Below are positions 50,899 to 59,670 of a stretch of DNA of 64,000 bases, one piece after another. The stretch is taken from the NCBI GenBank assembly GCA_020632795.1, contig JACKEV010000009.1, positions 781,501 to 845,500 on the forward strand. Direction: 5' to 3'. Position numbers and translations under genes: made by a program. The DNA comes from Alphaproteobacteria bacterium. Lineage in GTDB: Bacteria > Myxococcota_A > UBA796 > CAJQPC01. The first letter of the stretch is position 1; the number at the start of each line of letters is the position of its first letter. Below the pieces are notes generated by a model. That model saw only the letters and a program-made list of their open reading frames with translations, was not told the DNA's origin and did not search any database.

Positions 50899-52584
50899 TT
50901 GCCCTCGTCCCCTGAGGCTCGCCCGGCCGTCGAGCGGCTCGCCCTGGCCCTGGCCGCGAGCCTGCTGTTCGCCCCGGCGCTGGCGGGCGCCGTCTGGCAC
51001 GGGCTCGCCGCTCCCCTGGGGCTGACCGCGACGCCGCCGGGCCTGCCCTTGACCCTGGCCGCGGAGGGGGTGGGGGCCGTGGGCACGCTGCTGGCGTGGT
51101 GGCGCGGCGGTCTGCGCGCCTGGCTGCCGGCCGGGGGGCTGGCGCTGATCGGCGCGGCGGGCCTGGGCGGGCCTTCGGTGGCCTCCGTGCCCGCGCTGGG
51201 GGCGCTGGGGGCGGTGGGCGCTCTGGCCGCGGGCGGCGCGCCGCGGCTGATGGCCTGGGCCCCGGCCAGCCTGGACGGCTGGGGGCGGGCGAACCCCAGG
51301 CGCGCGGCCCTCTGGGCCCTGACGGCGCTGCTGGTCGTCGGGAACATGGCCCGGGTGTCGACGTTCATGGCCGACCCCTCGCGCATGGACCTCAGCGCGA
51401 CCCCCACCGACACCTTCTTCACCCGTCACTCCTGCCTGAGCGCCTACGTGCACGGCGCGGAGCTGGCGCTGCGCGGGGAGCCCAACCTCTACCTGGCCGA
51501 CCACTGGCCGCGCGTCGGGGGGGTCGACGCGCCGCTGCCCCCGGACGCCGCCCACATCGCACCGTTCTCCCTCGACACCTACGGCTACCCGCCGCCCTTC
51601 CTGCTGGTGCCGGGGGCGATGCTCGCCTTGAGCCCCCACTTCGCGACCCACCGGGCGATCTTCTTCGCCCTGTCCCTGGCCAGCCTGCTCCTGGGGTACG
51701 GGTGGCTGGCGGCCTTCGCCGGGGGACGGGCGCACCGGACGGCGCTGCTGCTCGGGCCGCTGCTCTTCGCCGCGCCGCCCGTCTTCATCACCCTTCAGAC
51801 CGGCAACGCGCAGATCCTGGTGGCAGCGGCGGCCGTGTCCTCCATGGTGGCGTTTCACCGAGGGCGCTCCTCCCTGGGGGGGCTCCTGCTGGCCTTCGCC
51901 GCGCTGGCCAAGATCTCGCCGGGCCTGCTGGGCGTGCTGCTGCTGACCCAACGCCGCTGGCGGGACGTGGGGTGGACCGCGCTCTGGGCGCTGGTCCTGT
52001 GCGGGCTGACCGCCCTGGTCTTCGGGCCGGAGCCCTTTGAGGCCTTCGTCCGCTATCAGCTCCCCCGGCTCAGCTCGGGCGAGGCGCTGGGCTTCCTGGA
52101 CGATCGGCTGGATACGGTGGCCATGAACCTCTCCCCCTTCGGGGTGCCCTTCAAGCTCGCCGCGATGGGGATCCCGGTGGACGCCTGGGCGGTCGGGCCG
52201 CGCATCGGCGACGCCTACACCCTCCTGGTGATGGGGATCGCGGCGGCGGTGGGCTTGAAGCCGCCGGCCACGGACCACGGGCGCGTCTGCGCCTGGCTGG
52301 CCCTGCTGACCCTGGCGGCCCTCCGCAGCCCCTACGCCGCGCCGCTCGTCGAGGTCTCGGCCATCTGGATGCTCGGCCTGCTGTGGCCTGCGGTGCGCAG
52401 CCGCGGGGCGGTCGCCCTGTTCGTGGCGGGCTGGCTGGGGGTCCTGATCCAGCCGCCGGCCTTCCCGGAGACCTGGATGGTGCCCGTGTCGATGGTCAAC
52501 CTGCTGGTGCTCTACGGGCTGCTGGCCTGGGTGCTGCTGCGGGCGCGGGATAGGGTCCCTCGGAGCACCCCGGAGACCCCATGA
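50899..52584 (+). CDS. GT87-like polyprenol-dependent mannosyltransferase (integral membrane)
   Basis: The start is TTG 50899 with CCGGAGG 5 bases upstream (the ATG at 50674 is the alternative). The 561-residue product has about 11-13 membrane helices. After the first helices comes a loop with Asp (TPTDTFFTRHSCLSAYVHGAELALRGEPNLYLADHW), then TYGYPPPFLLV, both typical of GT-C/GT87 (DUF2029) enzymes that move mannose from polyprenyl phosphate. The acceptor is unknown. It overlaps the next gene by 4 bp (ATGA). Confidence 0.75.
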   Translation: MPSSPEARPAVERLALALAASLLFAPALAGAVWHGLAAPLGLTATPPGLPLTLAAEGVGAVGTLLAWWRGGLRAWLPAGGLALIGAAGLGGPSVASVPALGALGAVGALAAGGAPRLMAWAPASLDGWGRANPRRAALWALTALLVVGNMARVSTFMADPSRMDLSATPTDTFFTRHSCLSAYVHGAELALRGEPNLYLADHWPRVGGVDAPLPPDAAHIAPFSLDTYGYPPPFLLVPGAMLALSPHFATHRAIFFALSLASLLLGYGWLAAFAGGRAHRTALLLGPLLFAAPPVFITLQTGNAQILVAAAAVSSMVAFHRGRSSLGGLLLAFAALAKISPGLLGVLLLTQRRWRDVGWTALWALVLCGLTALVFGPEPFEAFVRYQLPRLSSGEALGFLDDRLDTVAMNLSPFGVPFKLAAMGIPVDAWAVGPRIGDAYTLLVMGIAAAVGLKPPATDHGRVCAWLALLTLAALRSPYAAPLVEVSAIWMLGLLWPAVRSRGAVALFVAGWLGVLIQPPAFPETWMVPVSMVNLLVLYGLLAWVLLRARDRVPRSTPETP

Positions 52585-53774
52585 GCCGAGCCGACTTCAA
52601 CCAGCTCTGCGCCCGCTACGAGGCGCAGCTCGCCAAGGACCCCGCGGCCGCGCTGGCCGCCGCCCGCGCCGCGCTGCCCGCGATCCCGGAGGCGGACCGC
52701 GTCGCGCCGCCGACCTGGATCCACAAGCTCGTCGCCGGCGCGCTCCCCCCGGAGGCCCTCACCCTGGTGGAGGGCCTCCGCCTGTTCGACCTCATCCTGG
52801 ACCTGGAGGCCCGCGAGGTCGTCTCCGACGAGGAGGCCGAGCGGCGCTGGGCGGCGCTGGGGCGCTGGGCCGAGGCGCTGCCCCAGGACCCGGCGTACGG
52901 CGTCTCGGCGCTGGATTGGAGCGGGGAGGCCTGGGAGCAGCCGCCTCACTACCTCGACCTCGCTTGGCTCAAGCCCGACTTCCGCACCCTGGAGGCCGAC
53001 GTGGCGCTGGCGGTGCTGCGCAGCCCCCTGTGCGCGCGGCTGGTCTCGCTGAACCTGTCCCGGGGGCGCTGGACCGCAGACGGCCTGAACAACCACGACG
53101 CCTACCTCGACGCCGAGGACGTCATGTACGGCTTCATGAGCGACGTCCGGTGGGAGCACCTGCGGGAGCTGCCCTGCGCGAAGACGCTGGAGCGCCTCTA
53201 CCTGCGGGGCACGGAGACGCGGTACTTCGAGTTCGACTACGACGTGGACAACTACCGCTTCAAGTACAAGAAGCCGCCGTTCCCGGCCTTGAAGCACCTG
53301 GACGTGGCCTGCCTCACCAACACCCTCGCCGCGCACCGCGTGGTCGTCCAGGAATTGCTGCGGCGCAACGCAATGCCGGCGCTGGAGACCCTCAGCCTCA
53401 CCAACGACTTCACGACCTGGATCATCGAGGCCATCCGGGACGCGGACGGCGACGACATCTGGATCCATCACGACTACGCCTGCTGGGAGGGCCTGAGCGG
53501 CTACGAGCTGGAGACGCTCGCCAAGCCCCCCGTCCAGGTGAAGACGGTCGCGTTCGGGAGCTGGCTGCCGATGGCGCGGCGCCGGCTGCGGATGACGATG
53601 GACCGCCGCGCGCGCCTCAAGGAGGCGCCGGATCCGAACGAGGCGCTCAAGCACGTCACGGCCCTGAGCGCGCTGAAGGGTGACGTCGACGCCGACGTCG
53701 CGTGGGCCGAGGCGAAGCTGCCCTTCCGCATGGTCCAGCGGCTGGACGGCCCCGACGGCGTGCTCCCGGTGTGA
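52581..53774 (+). CDS. Leucine-rich-repeat-like cytoplasmic protein
   Basis: The 397-residue product has no signal or membrane helix. The middle third shows irregular LRR-like strands (LVSLNLSRGRW, LERLYLRGTETRYF, LKHLDVACLTNTL, LETLSLTNDF). The N-terminal 120 residues are helical. ATGA overlap with the GT87 gene and GTGA overlap with the next gene, so the three are one unit. No family recognised with certainty. Confidence 0.7.
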   Translation: MSRADFNQLCARYEAQLAKDPAAALAAARAALPAIPEADRVAPPTWIHKLVAGALPPEALTLVEGLRLFDLILDLEAREVVSDEEAERRWAALGRWAEALPQDPAYGVSALDWSGEAWEQPPHYLDLAWLKPDFRTLEADVALAVLRSPLCARLVSLNLSRGRWTADGLNNHDAYLDAEDVMYGFMSDVRWEHLRELPCAKTLERLYLRGTETRYFEFDYDVDNYRFKYKKPPFPALKHLDVACLTNTLAAHRVVVQELLRRNAMPALETLSLTNDFTTWIIEAIRDADGDDIWIHHDYACWEGLSGYELETLAKPPVQVKTVAFGSWLPMARRRLRMTMDRRARLKEAPDPNEALKHVTALSALKGDVDADVAWAEAKLPFRMVQRLDGPDGVLPV

Positions 53775-54637
53775 AGGACGCCCCGGCCACGCGGCTGTTC
53801 GTCCTCGTCGCCCGGGACGCCCCGGTCGCGGTGGTGCTCCGCCGCGGGCCCAGCAAGCAGGTGCGGATGCTCTTGTGGGACCTCCAGAGCGACCAGCTCA
53901 CCGGGGGCCAGTGGCTCGCCGGGCGGATCTACCCGGAGCGCTGCGGGCTCTCCCCCGACGGCCGGCTGCTGGTGTACTTCTGCGGGAAGTTCAAGGGGGA
54001 CTTCCCCACGTTCACCGCCATCAGCCGCCCCCCGTACTTCACCGCGCTGGCGCTGTGGCCGGACAACAGCACCTGGGGCGGCGGGGGCTTCTTCGAGAGC
54101 GACCGAAAGGTCATCCTCCACTACGGCGCCGTCCCCCACGAGCTGCACGGCGGGCAGAGCATCCCGGACCACATGACCATCAGCCACATGGGGGAATACC
54201 GCGCCCGCCACCCGGAGGACGACCCGGCCTCGGCCCACGGCTGGACCCTCACGGAGCAGGGCTCCAAGGGGGATTGGGGGCGGGACGACGAGCTGCGGCT
54301 GACCTTCGAGCGGCCCTGGGTCCACCAGCTGGTGAACCCCCGTCGCCTCCACCTGGTGCTGGAGCGGCGGTGGCTGGGCATGTTCGAGGTCAACGGGCCG
54401 GCCAGCGTGCACAGCTACCGGCTGCTGCGGCACCCCGGTGGGGTGCTCGAGGACCTCGGGCGGCTGGACTGGGCGGGCTGGGGCCACGACGGCAGCCTCC
54501 TGACCGCCGCGGAGGGTCGTCTGGTCCGCCGCCGGCTGGATCAGGACCCGGTGGAGATCGCGGACCTGCGGGCGCAGCGCTTCAAGCGCATCCCGCCGCC
54601 GGCCTGGGCGACGTTCTGGCCGAGGCGGGGCGGGTAG
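53771..54637 (+). CDS. Propeller-like protein, unknown
   Basis: The 288-residue product starts at GTG (GTGA overlap). Repeated beta-hairpin phrases (RCGLSPDGRLLVYFCGK, RLDWAGWGHDGSLLTAAEGRLVRRRL) suggest a beta-propeller, but repeats are too few to name. No signal peptide. It ends 11 bp before a convergent lipoprotein gene. Confidence 0.65.
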   Translation: MKDAPATRLFVLVARDAPVAVVLRRGPSKQVRMLLWDLQSDQLTGGQWLAGRIYPERCGLSPDGRLLVYFCGKFKGDFPTFTAISRPPYFTALALWPDNSTWGGGGFFESDRKVILHYGAVPHELHGGQSIPDHMTISHMGEYRARHPEDDPASAHGWTLTEQGSKGDWGRDDELRLTFERPWVHQLVNPRRLHLVLERRWLGMFEVNGPASVHSYRLLRHPGGVLEDLGRLDWAGWGHDGSLLTAAEGRLVRRRLDQDPVEIADLRAQRFKRIPPPAWATFWPRRGG

Positions 54638-54647
54638 CGCAGCCGGA

Positions 54648-55478
54648 TCACGGGCAGTCGACCGCGGCCTCGGCGCGCTCGTAGGCGAAGGCGTCGCTGC
54701 ACGCGATCTCGGGCAGCAGCAGCCTCGCGGTGTGGTGCTCGCCCCAGGCGTCCTCCGTGGCGGCGGCCTGCTGGAGGGCGCGCAGAGCGGCGCGGTTGGC
54801 GTCGTCCCAGGCCGACCCGGCGAGGTCCAGGTGGGCGGCGGCCCGCTTGATCACGAAGGTGGAGGGCGCGGCGCGGTAGGCGCGGGCCAGCGCGGCGTCG
54901 ACCTCGGCCTGGCCGGCGGGGGAGAGGCTGCGCCAGGCGCTCTCCCAGTGGTGCTCGCCCTGGATGTGCTCCCGGGCGTCCACGGTGCCCACCAGCAGGG
55001 CGACCAGCGCGTCCTCACCCTCGGCCCGGGCGTCCGCCACCAGCAGCGTCCGCAGGTCCGGGCGCACCTGGCGGTGGAAGAGCGCCGGGCGGACCTCGCG
55101 CAGCGGGGGGACGGCCTGCGGGTCCACCGGCGCGGGGCCGTGGAACAGGCCCTCGGTGCCCGCGTACACCGCCCACCAGCGGTCGGCGTGCTGGTAGACC
55201 GCCACGTCCTCGACCACCTTCAGCGTCACCGCGTCGTCGCCGGTCCAGGGGGTGGGGGGCGCGTCGGCCTCGTGGTCCGTCAGCTCGACGCGGCGGTCGC
55301 CCCAGGTGAGCACCGCGGTCTCCGACACCCGGCGCCGGGGCACGGGGTCGCGGCCGCCCTCCCACTGCCAGCGCCCCTCCTGGTCCAGGAGGATGGTGAC
55401 CTCGCCGTCCTGGGCGAGCACGGCGTCCCAGGCGGGGCGGAGGTCCGAGCCGCAGGCCAGGGTCAGGAGCAGGAGCAT
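54648..55478 (-). CDS. Lipoprotein, unknown
   Basis: The 276-residue product has lipobox TLAC (MLLLLTLACGSD). The first half is beta-rich, with an Asp/Glu-rich stretch; the second half is helical (VRPDLRTLLVADARAEGEDALVALLVGTVDARE). Three further Cys residues lie at the end. No family recognised. It follows the 184-residue gene on the same strand after 21 bp. Confidence 0.7.
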   Translation of the reverse strand: MLLLLTLACGSDLRPAWDAVLAQDGEVTILLDQEGRWQWEGGRDPVPRRRVSETAVLTWGDRRVELTDHEADAPPTPWTGDDAVTLKVVEDVAVYQHADRWWAVYAGTEGLFHGPAPVDPQAVPPLREVRPALFHRQVRPDLRTLLVADARAEGEDALVALLVGTVDAREHIQGEHHWESAWRSLSPAGQAEVDAALARAYRAAPSTFVIKRAAAHLDLAGSAWDDANRAALRALQQAAATEDAWGEHHTARLLLPEIACSDAFAYERAEAAVDCP

Positions 55479-55499
55479 CGTGGGGACCTCGTTCGCGCG

Positions 55500-56054
55500 T
55501 CAGCGCCAGGGCGGGCGGTAGGTGTAGACCCGCAGGGTGTCCTTACGGTGCCGCCGGGGGATGCCCAGAGAAGCGGCGACGATCCACACGATCTCGGCGC
55601 CGTCGGCCTCGTAGAGGGCCGGGGTCTCGCAGGGCAGGGGCTCGCCGACGTCCACGGTGACGATCCGGTCGGTGTAGTGGGGGGAGTCGACGATGCGCTC
55701 CCGGCGCAGGGCGCCGTCTCGGAACCACGTAAACTCGTAGGACTCGTCGACGTCGGGCCAGCGCAGGGCGAACAGCTCCCAGCGGCGGGCCAGCGCCTCC
55801 AGGACCTGGCGGCGGTCCGCGCGGTGCCAGAAGGTGTAGAACCAGTCGTCCGCGATCATGAACCAGTCGCCCTGCTCGCCGAGGTACACCCAGGAGCCCT
55901 TGCCCGGATGCGCGCCGAGGGGGTGGGGCTGCGGCTCCTTCATGTCCAGGCGGCGGAGCAGGTCCCGGTCCTCCAGGGGCGGATCCCCGCGCAGGAACAG
56001 GAAGTATGGGGCGTGCAGGGTGCCGTGGGTGAGCGGGGGGTCGTGGACGGGCAT
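55500..56054 (-). CDS. Hypothetical soluble protein, 184 aa
   Basis: The 184-residue product is rich in Trp, Tyr and Arg (GDWFMIADDWFYTFWHR, WELFALRWPDVDESYEFTWFRDG) without signal or membrane helix. No family recognised; SMI1/KNR4-like or DUF6461-like folds are possible but unsupported. It lies between two lipoprotein genes on the same strand. Confidence 0.6.
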   Translation of the reverse strand: MPVHDPPLTHGTLHAPYFLFLRGDPPLEDRDLLRRLDMKEPQPHPLGAHPGKGSWVYLGEQGDWFMIADDWFYTFWHRADRRQVLEALARRWELFALRWPDVDESYEFTWFRDGALRRERIVDSPHYTDRIVTVDVGEPLPCETPALYEADGAEIVWIVAASLGIPRRHRKDTLRVYTYRPPWR

Positions 56055-56067
56055 GGCGCCGTGGGCC

Positions 56068-56694
56068 TCAGGGGGGTGGCGTGGACACCGCGCGGATCAG
56101 CCCCCGGAGCGCTCCGAGCACCGGCTCGGTGTCCTTGACCACCAGATGGTCCCCCAGCACGGTGGCCTGCCCGCGTGGGGTCGCGAGGGTCGCGCAGTAG
56201 AAGGCGGCGAGCGCCTCAGGCTGCATGGGCAGGCCCTCCAGGGGAATGTAGAGCAGCAGGAGGTTGGGGCCGTAGCTCGCGGACGAAGCCGGCGCGGAGA
56301 CGGCCACCCGGCCGCCGCTCCAGTTGACCTCGAGGCCCTGGGCCCGCAGCGCCAGGAGCACGTCGTCCAGGGAGGCGGCGTGCGCGGCGATGAACACCGG
56401 CCGGTCGGCGACCTCCAGGTCCACGGTGATCCGGACCCCGGCGGCCTCGGACAGCGCGACCGCGAAGGTGTGGGCCGGCACGCCGTCGGCGACGACCCGG
56501 AGGAGGGGCTCGCCGTCGCCAGGCTCCAGGGGCTCGATCTCCAGGCGTCCTGGGGTCACGGCCGGCGGAGGGGGCGGGAGAGCAGGGGGCGGGGCGGGGG
56601 TCCCCGCGCAGTGGAAGGCCTCGACGTGAGGCGCGGGCTCGGTGGGGGTCGGCTGGTGCGCGCAAGCGACCAGGAGCAGCACAAGCAGCATCAC
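56068..56694 (-). CDS. STN-domain lipoprotein (secretin N-terminal-like)
   Basis: The 208-residue product has lipobox LVAC (MMLLVLLLVACAHQ) and a Pro-rich linker. Its STN/secretin-N-like module is FAVALSEAAGVRITVDLEVADRPVFIAAHAASLDDVLLALRAQGLEVNWSGGRVAV. A second alpha-beta part follows. STN modules normally sit in secretins or TonB receptors; here there is no channel domain. ATGA overlap with the next upstream gene, its paralog. Confidence 0.75.
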   Translation of the reverse strand: MMLLVLLLVACAHQPTPTEPAPHVEAFHCAGTPAPPPALPPPPPAVTPGRLEIEPLEPGDGEPLLRVVADGVPAHTFAVALSEAAGVRITVDLEVADRPVFIAAHAASLDDVLLALRAQGLEVNWSGGRVAVSAPASSASYGPNLLLLYIPLEGLPMQPEALAAFYCATLATPRGQATVLGDHLVVKDTEPVLGALRGLIRAVSTPPP

Positions 56695-57437
56695 TCTTCC
56701 TCCAGCTCGTTGGTGAGCGCCTCGAGCAGCCGCTCGGCCACCTCGAGGTGCCCCTCGGTGTCATGCAGGAGCAGCCAGCCGCCAGCGACGTGCGCGGTGC
56801 CTCCTCCGCTGAGCGCGTGTCCACACACGACTTCCGCGATGCCGATGGGATCGGCATCATCGGGGAGCGGCAGCGCGCGGACCGCGAGGTCGTCTCGGGC
56901 GGGGGGCTGCGGCCCCTCGAAGCCCCGGAGCAGCAGCACGCCCTGGTCGAAGTCGACGAGCAGCCCGAAGCTCCACAGGGCCTGGAGGACGGTGGTCAGC
57001 GGGACCTCGGGCAGGGCCAGCATCACCTGGCGCTCGGCGACCGCAGGCTGGACCGCGATGGTCAGCCTGGTCGCCTTGGAGAGCGCCTGGGCCAGCGCGC
57101 GGGCCGTGGCCCCGTCTGCGATCACGCTCACCTGCACGGCATCAGCCTGGGACCAGAACCAGCGGCGCGCCGCGGCGTCCGGCGCGAACCGCGACGGCGA
57201 CCCGAGGAGCAGCTCGGGCGAGAAGGTGTCCTCGGGGGTCTCTGTCGGAGCCTCGCGCCAGCCGCTCCAGTCGGGCGCCTCGCCGTGGAGGCTGACCTCC
57301 AGGCGCCCCTCGGCCAGCCGGGGCGGCGCGGGCGGCTCCACGACCGCAGGGGCGGGGGCCCCGGCGCAGGCCACCGCCTGGGCCCGGGCCAGGCCGGTCG
57401 AGAGCGTCATGCTCGAGAGGAGAGAGAGCAACACCAT
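56691..57437 (-). CDS. Exported STN-domain protein, paralog of the adjacent lipoprotein
   Basis: The 248-residue product has a signal peptide (MVLLSLLSSMTLSTGLARAQA) and a Pro-rich linker. Its STN-like module is LAQALSKATRLTIAVQPAVAERQVMLALPEVPLTTVLQALWSFGLLVDFDQGVLLL, followed by an alpha-beta part ending EVAERLLEALTNELEEE. A longer GTG start at 57485 adds an Arg-rich leader. The pair could bind each other or a secretin encoded elsewhere. Divergent from the DUF2306 gene. Confidence 0.75.
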   Translation of the reverse strand: MVLLSLLSSMTLSTGLARAQAVACAGAPAPAVVEPPAPPRLAEGRLEVSLHGEAPDWSGWREAPTETPEDTFSPELLLGSPSRFAPDAAARRWFWSQADAVQVSVIADGATARALAQALSKATRLTIAVQPAVAERQVMLALPEVPLTTVLQALWSFGLLVDFDQGVLLLRGFEGPQPPARDDLAVRALPLPDDADPIGIAEVVCGHALSGGGTAHVAGGWLLLHDTEGHLEVAERLLEALTNELEEE

Positions 57438-57502
57438 CCTGGCGATTCTACCGCACCTCTTGCGGCACGGGGAGGGCCACGGCACGCTCTGGGGAGGTCC
57501 CC

Positions 57503-58351
57503 ATGCCCGACGCCAGCGCCATCGTCGCCCCTCCCGCCGGCGGCCTCGCGGCCCGCGCCCAGCGCCTCGCCAGCCGGCTGCTCGGCGCGACCGTGTGGCT
57601 GAGCGCGGGGCTGTTCGGCCTCTACATCCTGACCTTCTACGCCTTGGCGATCGCGCAGGGCGAGCTGGCCCGCTGGAACAGCCTCCTGCCGGAGCTGTAC
57701 ACCCCCGACCAGCCCGGGGCCACCGCCGGCATCGGGCTCCACTTCCTCATGGGCGGGGTCATCCTGGTGCTGGGCAGCGTTCAGCTCCTCCAGGGGGTCC
57801 GGGATCGGGCGCCCCGGGTGCACCGGTGGATCGGCCGGGTCTACGTGGCGGCCTGCGCGCTGACGGCGGCGGGCGGGCTCGCCTTCATCGCGCTGCAGGG
57901 CACCATCGGCGGGTGGGTGATGGACCTGGGCTTCGGGCTCTACGGGGTGCTCATGGGGATCTGCGCGGTGGAGACCTTCCGTCACGCCCGCGCGCGTCGC
58001 CTGGAGCGCCACCGGGCCTGGGCCCTGCGGCTGTACGCGCTGGCCATCGGGTCGTGGCTGTACCGGATGGACTACGGCTTCTGGGTGCTGCTGACCGACG
58101 CCTGGGGGCACGGCGAGGGGTTCTCCGGGCCCTTCGACAAGCTGATGGCCTTCGCGTTCTACCTGCCGAACCTGGCGGTGGTGGAGCTGGTCCTGCGGAT
58201 GGAGGGGCGCCGGGTGTCCGCGGGGCCGCGGTGGGCTGCGGCGGGGGCGTTCCTGCTGGCGACGGGCTTCGTGGCGCTGGGGACGTACTTCTTCACCACG
58301 CGGTATTGGGGCCCGGCGATCCTGAGCCTGGGGCGGGCGCCGCTGGGGTGA
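57503..58351 (+). CDS. DUF2306-family membrane protein
   Basis: The 282-residue product has about seven membrane helices. LHFLMGGVILVLGSVQLLQGVRDRAPRVHRWIGRVYVAACALTAAGGL is the DUF2306 hallmark (HRxxGRVY), and a second HRAWALRLYALAIGSWLYR follows. Conserved His residues suggest haem or quinone binding, but the function is not known to me. GGGGAGG precedes the ATG. A REP-like palindrome starts right at its stop codon. Confidence 0.88.
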   Translation: MPDASAIVAPPAGGLAARAQRLASRLLGATVWLSAGLFGLYILTFYALAIAQGELARWNSLLPELYTPDQPGATAGIGLHFLMGGVILVLGSVQLLQGVRDRAPRVHRWIGRVYVAACALTAAGGLAFIALQGTIGGWVMDLGFGLYGVLMGICAVETFRHARARRLERHRAWALRLYALAIGSWLYRMDYGFWVLLTDAWGHGEGFSGPFDKLMAFAFYLPNLAVVELVLRMEGRRVSAGPRWAAAGAFLLATGFVALGTYFFTTRYWGPAILSLGRAPLG

Positions 58352-58378
58352 GATTCTCGCGGCGGCGCTGCGAGAATC
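58352..58378. repeat. REP-like palindrome, copy a
   Basis: GATTCTCGC and GCGAGAATC (9-bp arms) around GGCGGCGCT, between the DUF2306 stop and the YhcG stop. It continues with TCTCGCGTCACCG, also found after copy f at 59623. Confidence 0.75.
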
Positions 58379-58393
58379 TCGCGTCACCGCTGG

Positions 58394-59347
58394 CTACTCC
58401 TCCCACGCCCCCGCGACCCGGGCCGCCAGCTCCACGCGCTCCCGCTCGGCGATGAGCTGAGCGCGCAGCTCCTCCTCGGTCGGGAGGTAGAGCTGATAGC
58501 GCGCCGCGAGGATCTGCTGGTTGTCCTCGGGCAGGGTGATGCGCACCATCGCGTCGTTCTTCTCAGAGCAGAGCACCACGCCGACGGTCGGCTGCTCCCA
58601 CTCCTCTCGCTGGAACCGGTCGTACCAGTTGACGTACATCTGCTCCAGGCGGTCGATGATGGCCTGCTCCAGGTCGCGCTCCTGCCAGGCCTCGCGCTCC
58701 GTCAGGTCGAGGAACTCAAGGACGAAGGGGTCCTTGAGGAGGTCTCCGGGGACATCGAGCTTCTGGCCCTCTCGCGCCAACGCCCGCACCTGCTCCTCAT
58801 CTCGGCTCATCGACAGGCGCTCAAAGAGCAGGGAGCCGATCTGCCGATCCAGCTCGCGCGTCGACCAACCCTCGCGGGCGGCCTCGATCTCGTAGAACGC
58901 CCGGGCGGTCGTGTCCTGGACCCGCAGAAGGAGGGTGTAGTGGGTCCATCCCAGCGTTGAAGGAAACCAGGGGCGCTGCAATCCTCGCGGCGCTGCTGCG
59001 AGGATCTGTTCATCAGAGGTGCCAGCCTCTCTGCGCGCGAGGCTCCGGGCCGGCGAACCTTGTGGAAAGGTAAGGTAGAACTGCCTCATTCGCCAGAGGT
59101 TGGACGGGCTGAATCCAGCACCGTAGCGGTCGCTCAGGCGCTCGGAGAGATCCCTGACGAGCTGGCGGCCGTACTGCGCGCGGGCCTCTCCACCCTGCTC
59201 ATGCTCGACCACCTCTCGACCGATGTGCCAGTAGGTGTGCACCATCGCGAGGTTCACCGAACGAATGACGTGGCCGCGCCCGGCCTCGATGATGTCGGAG
59301 ATGCGCGTGTAGAGCTGATCGGCGTCTGACGACGCGAGCGGGTTCAT
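58394..59347 (-). CDS. YhcG/DUF1016-family protein lacking the PDDEXK catalytic core
   Basis: AGGAGG precedes ATG 59347. The 317-residue product has the YhcG N-terminal helical domain (LYTRISDIIEAGRGHVIRSVNLAMVHTYWHIGREVVE..YGRQLVRDLSERL..GFSPSNLWRMRQFY..LGWTHYTLLLRV), the linker KDPFVLEFLDL and the C-terminal end PTVGVVLCSEKNDAMVRITLPEDNQQILAARYQLYLPTEEEL. Between DRL and EQMYVNWYDRF about 55-60 residues normally carrying the nuclease D..E-x-K strands are missing in frame. It should therefore be catalytically dead. YhcG proteins are often linked to restriction and mobile islands. A REP-like palindrome is also inside the gene. Confidence 0.85.
   Translation of the reverse strand: MNPLASSDADQLYTRISDIIEAGRGHVIRSVNLAMVHTYWHIGREVVEHEQGGEARAQYGRQLVRDLSERLSDRYGAGFSPSNLWRMRQFYLTFPQGSPARSLARREAGTSDEQILAAAPRGLQRPWFPSTLGWTHYTLLLRVQDTTARAFYEIEAAREGWSTRELDRQIGSLLFERLSMSRDEEQVRALAREGQKLDVPGDLLKDPFVLEFLDLTEREAWQERDLEQAIIDRLEQMYVNWYDRFQREEWEQPTVGVVLCSEKNDAMVRITLPEDNQQILAARYQLYLPTEEELRAQLIAERERVELAARVAGAWEE
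58981..59005. repeat. REP-like palindrome, copy b, inside the YhcG gene
   Basis: ATCCTCGC and GCGAGGAT (8-bp arms) keep the same centre as the intergenic copies. It encodes ILAAAPRGL in frame within the poorly conserved loop of the N-terminal domain. Confidence 0.6.
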
Positions 59348-59435
59348 CAACGAGATTCCTCCTGACGGGTGCTTTATGCGCTCGCCGGGGCAGCGCAACT
59401 GCGCGTCGACCGCGGGCGGCAGCACACCCGCAGCG

Positions 59436-59640
59436 GATTCTCGCGGCGGTGCTGCGACAATGGTGTGGCGCCGTGCGGGTGGGAGGCTCATGGCGTTGCG
59501 CTGACGATCCTCGCGGCAGTGCTGCGAGAATCCTGCGACGGTGCGCCGTGGTTTCTCGCGGCGGTGCTGCGAGAATCCCGCGACGGCGTGCTTTGGTTTC
59601 TCGCGGCGGCGCTGCGAGAATCTCGCGTCACCGCCGCGAG
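59436..59640. repeat. Cluster of four REP-like palindromes (copies c-f)
   Basis: Copies begin at 59436, 59506, 59551 and 59596. Consensus arms are GxTTCTCGCGGCGGTGCTG and CGAGAATC. Copies d, e and f are spaced exactly 45 bp apart and carry CCCGCGACGG-like spacers; copy c has a decayed right arm. They occupy the gap upstream of the YhcG gene and before the 137-residue membrane-protein gene. Confidence 0.8.
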
Positions 59641-59670
59641 CCCGCCCCGCCCACGCGGTATGGTGCGTTC

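Noticed and set aside
59436..59640. A short CRISPR array
   Set aside because: Units are palindromic and 45 bp apart with near-identical spacers, and no cas genes are present. REP-like repeats fit better.
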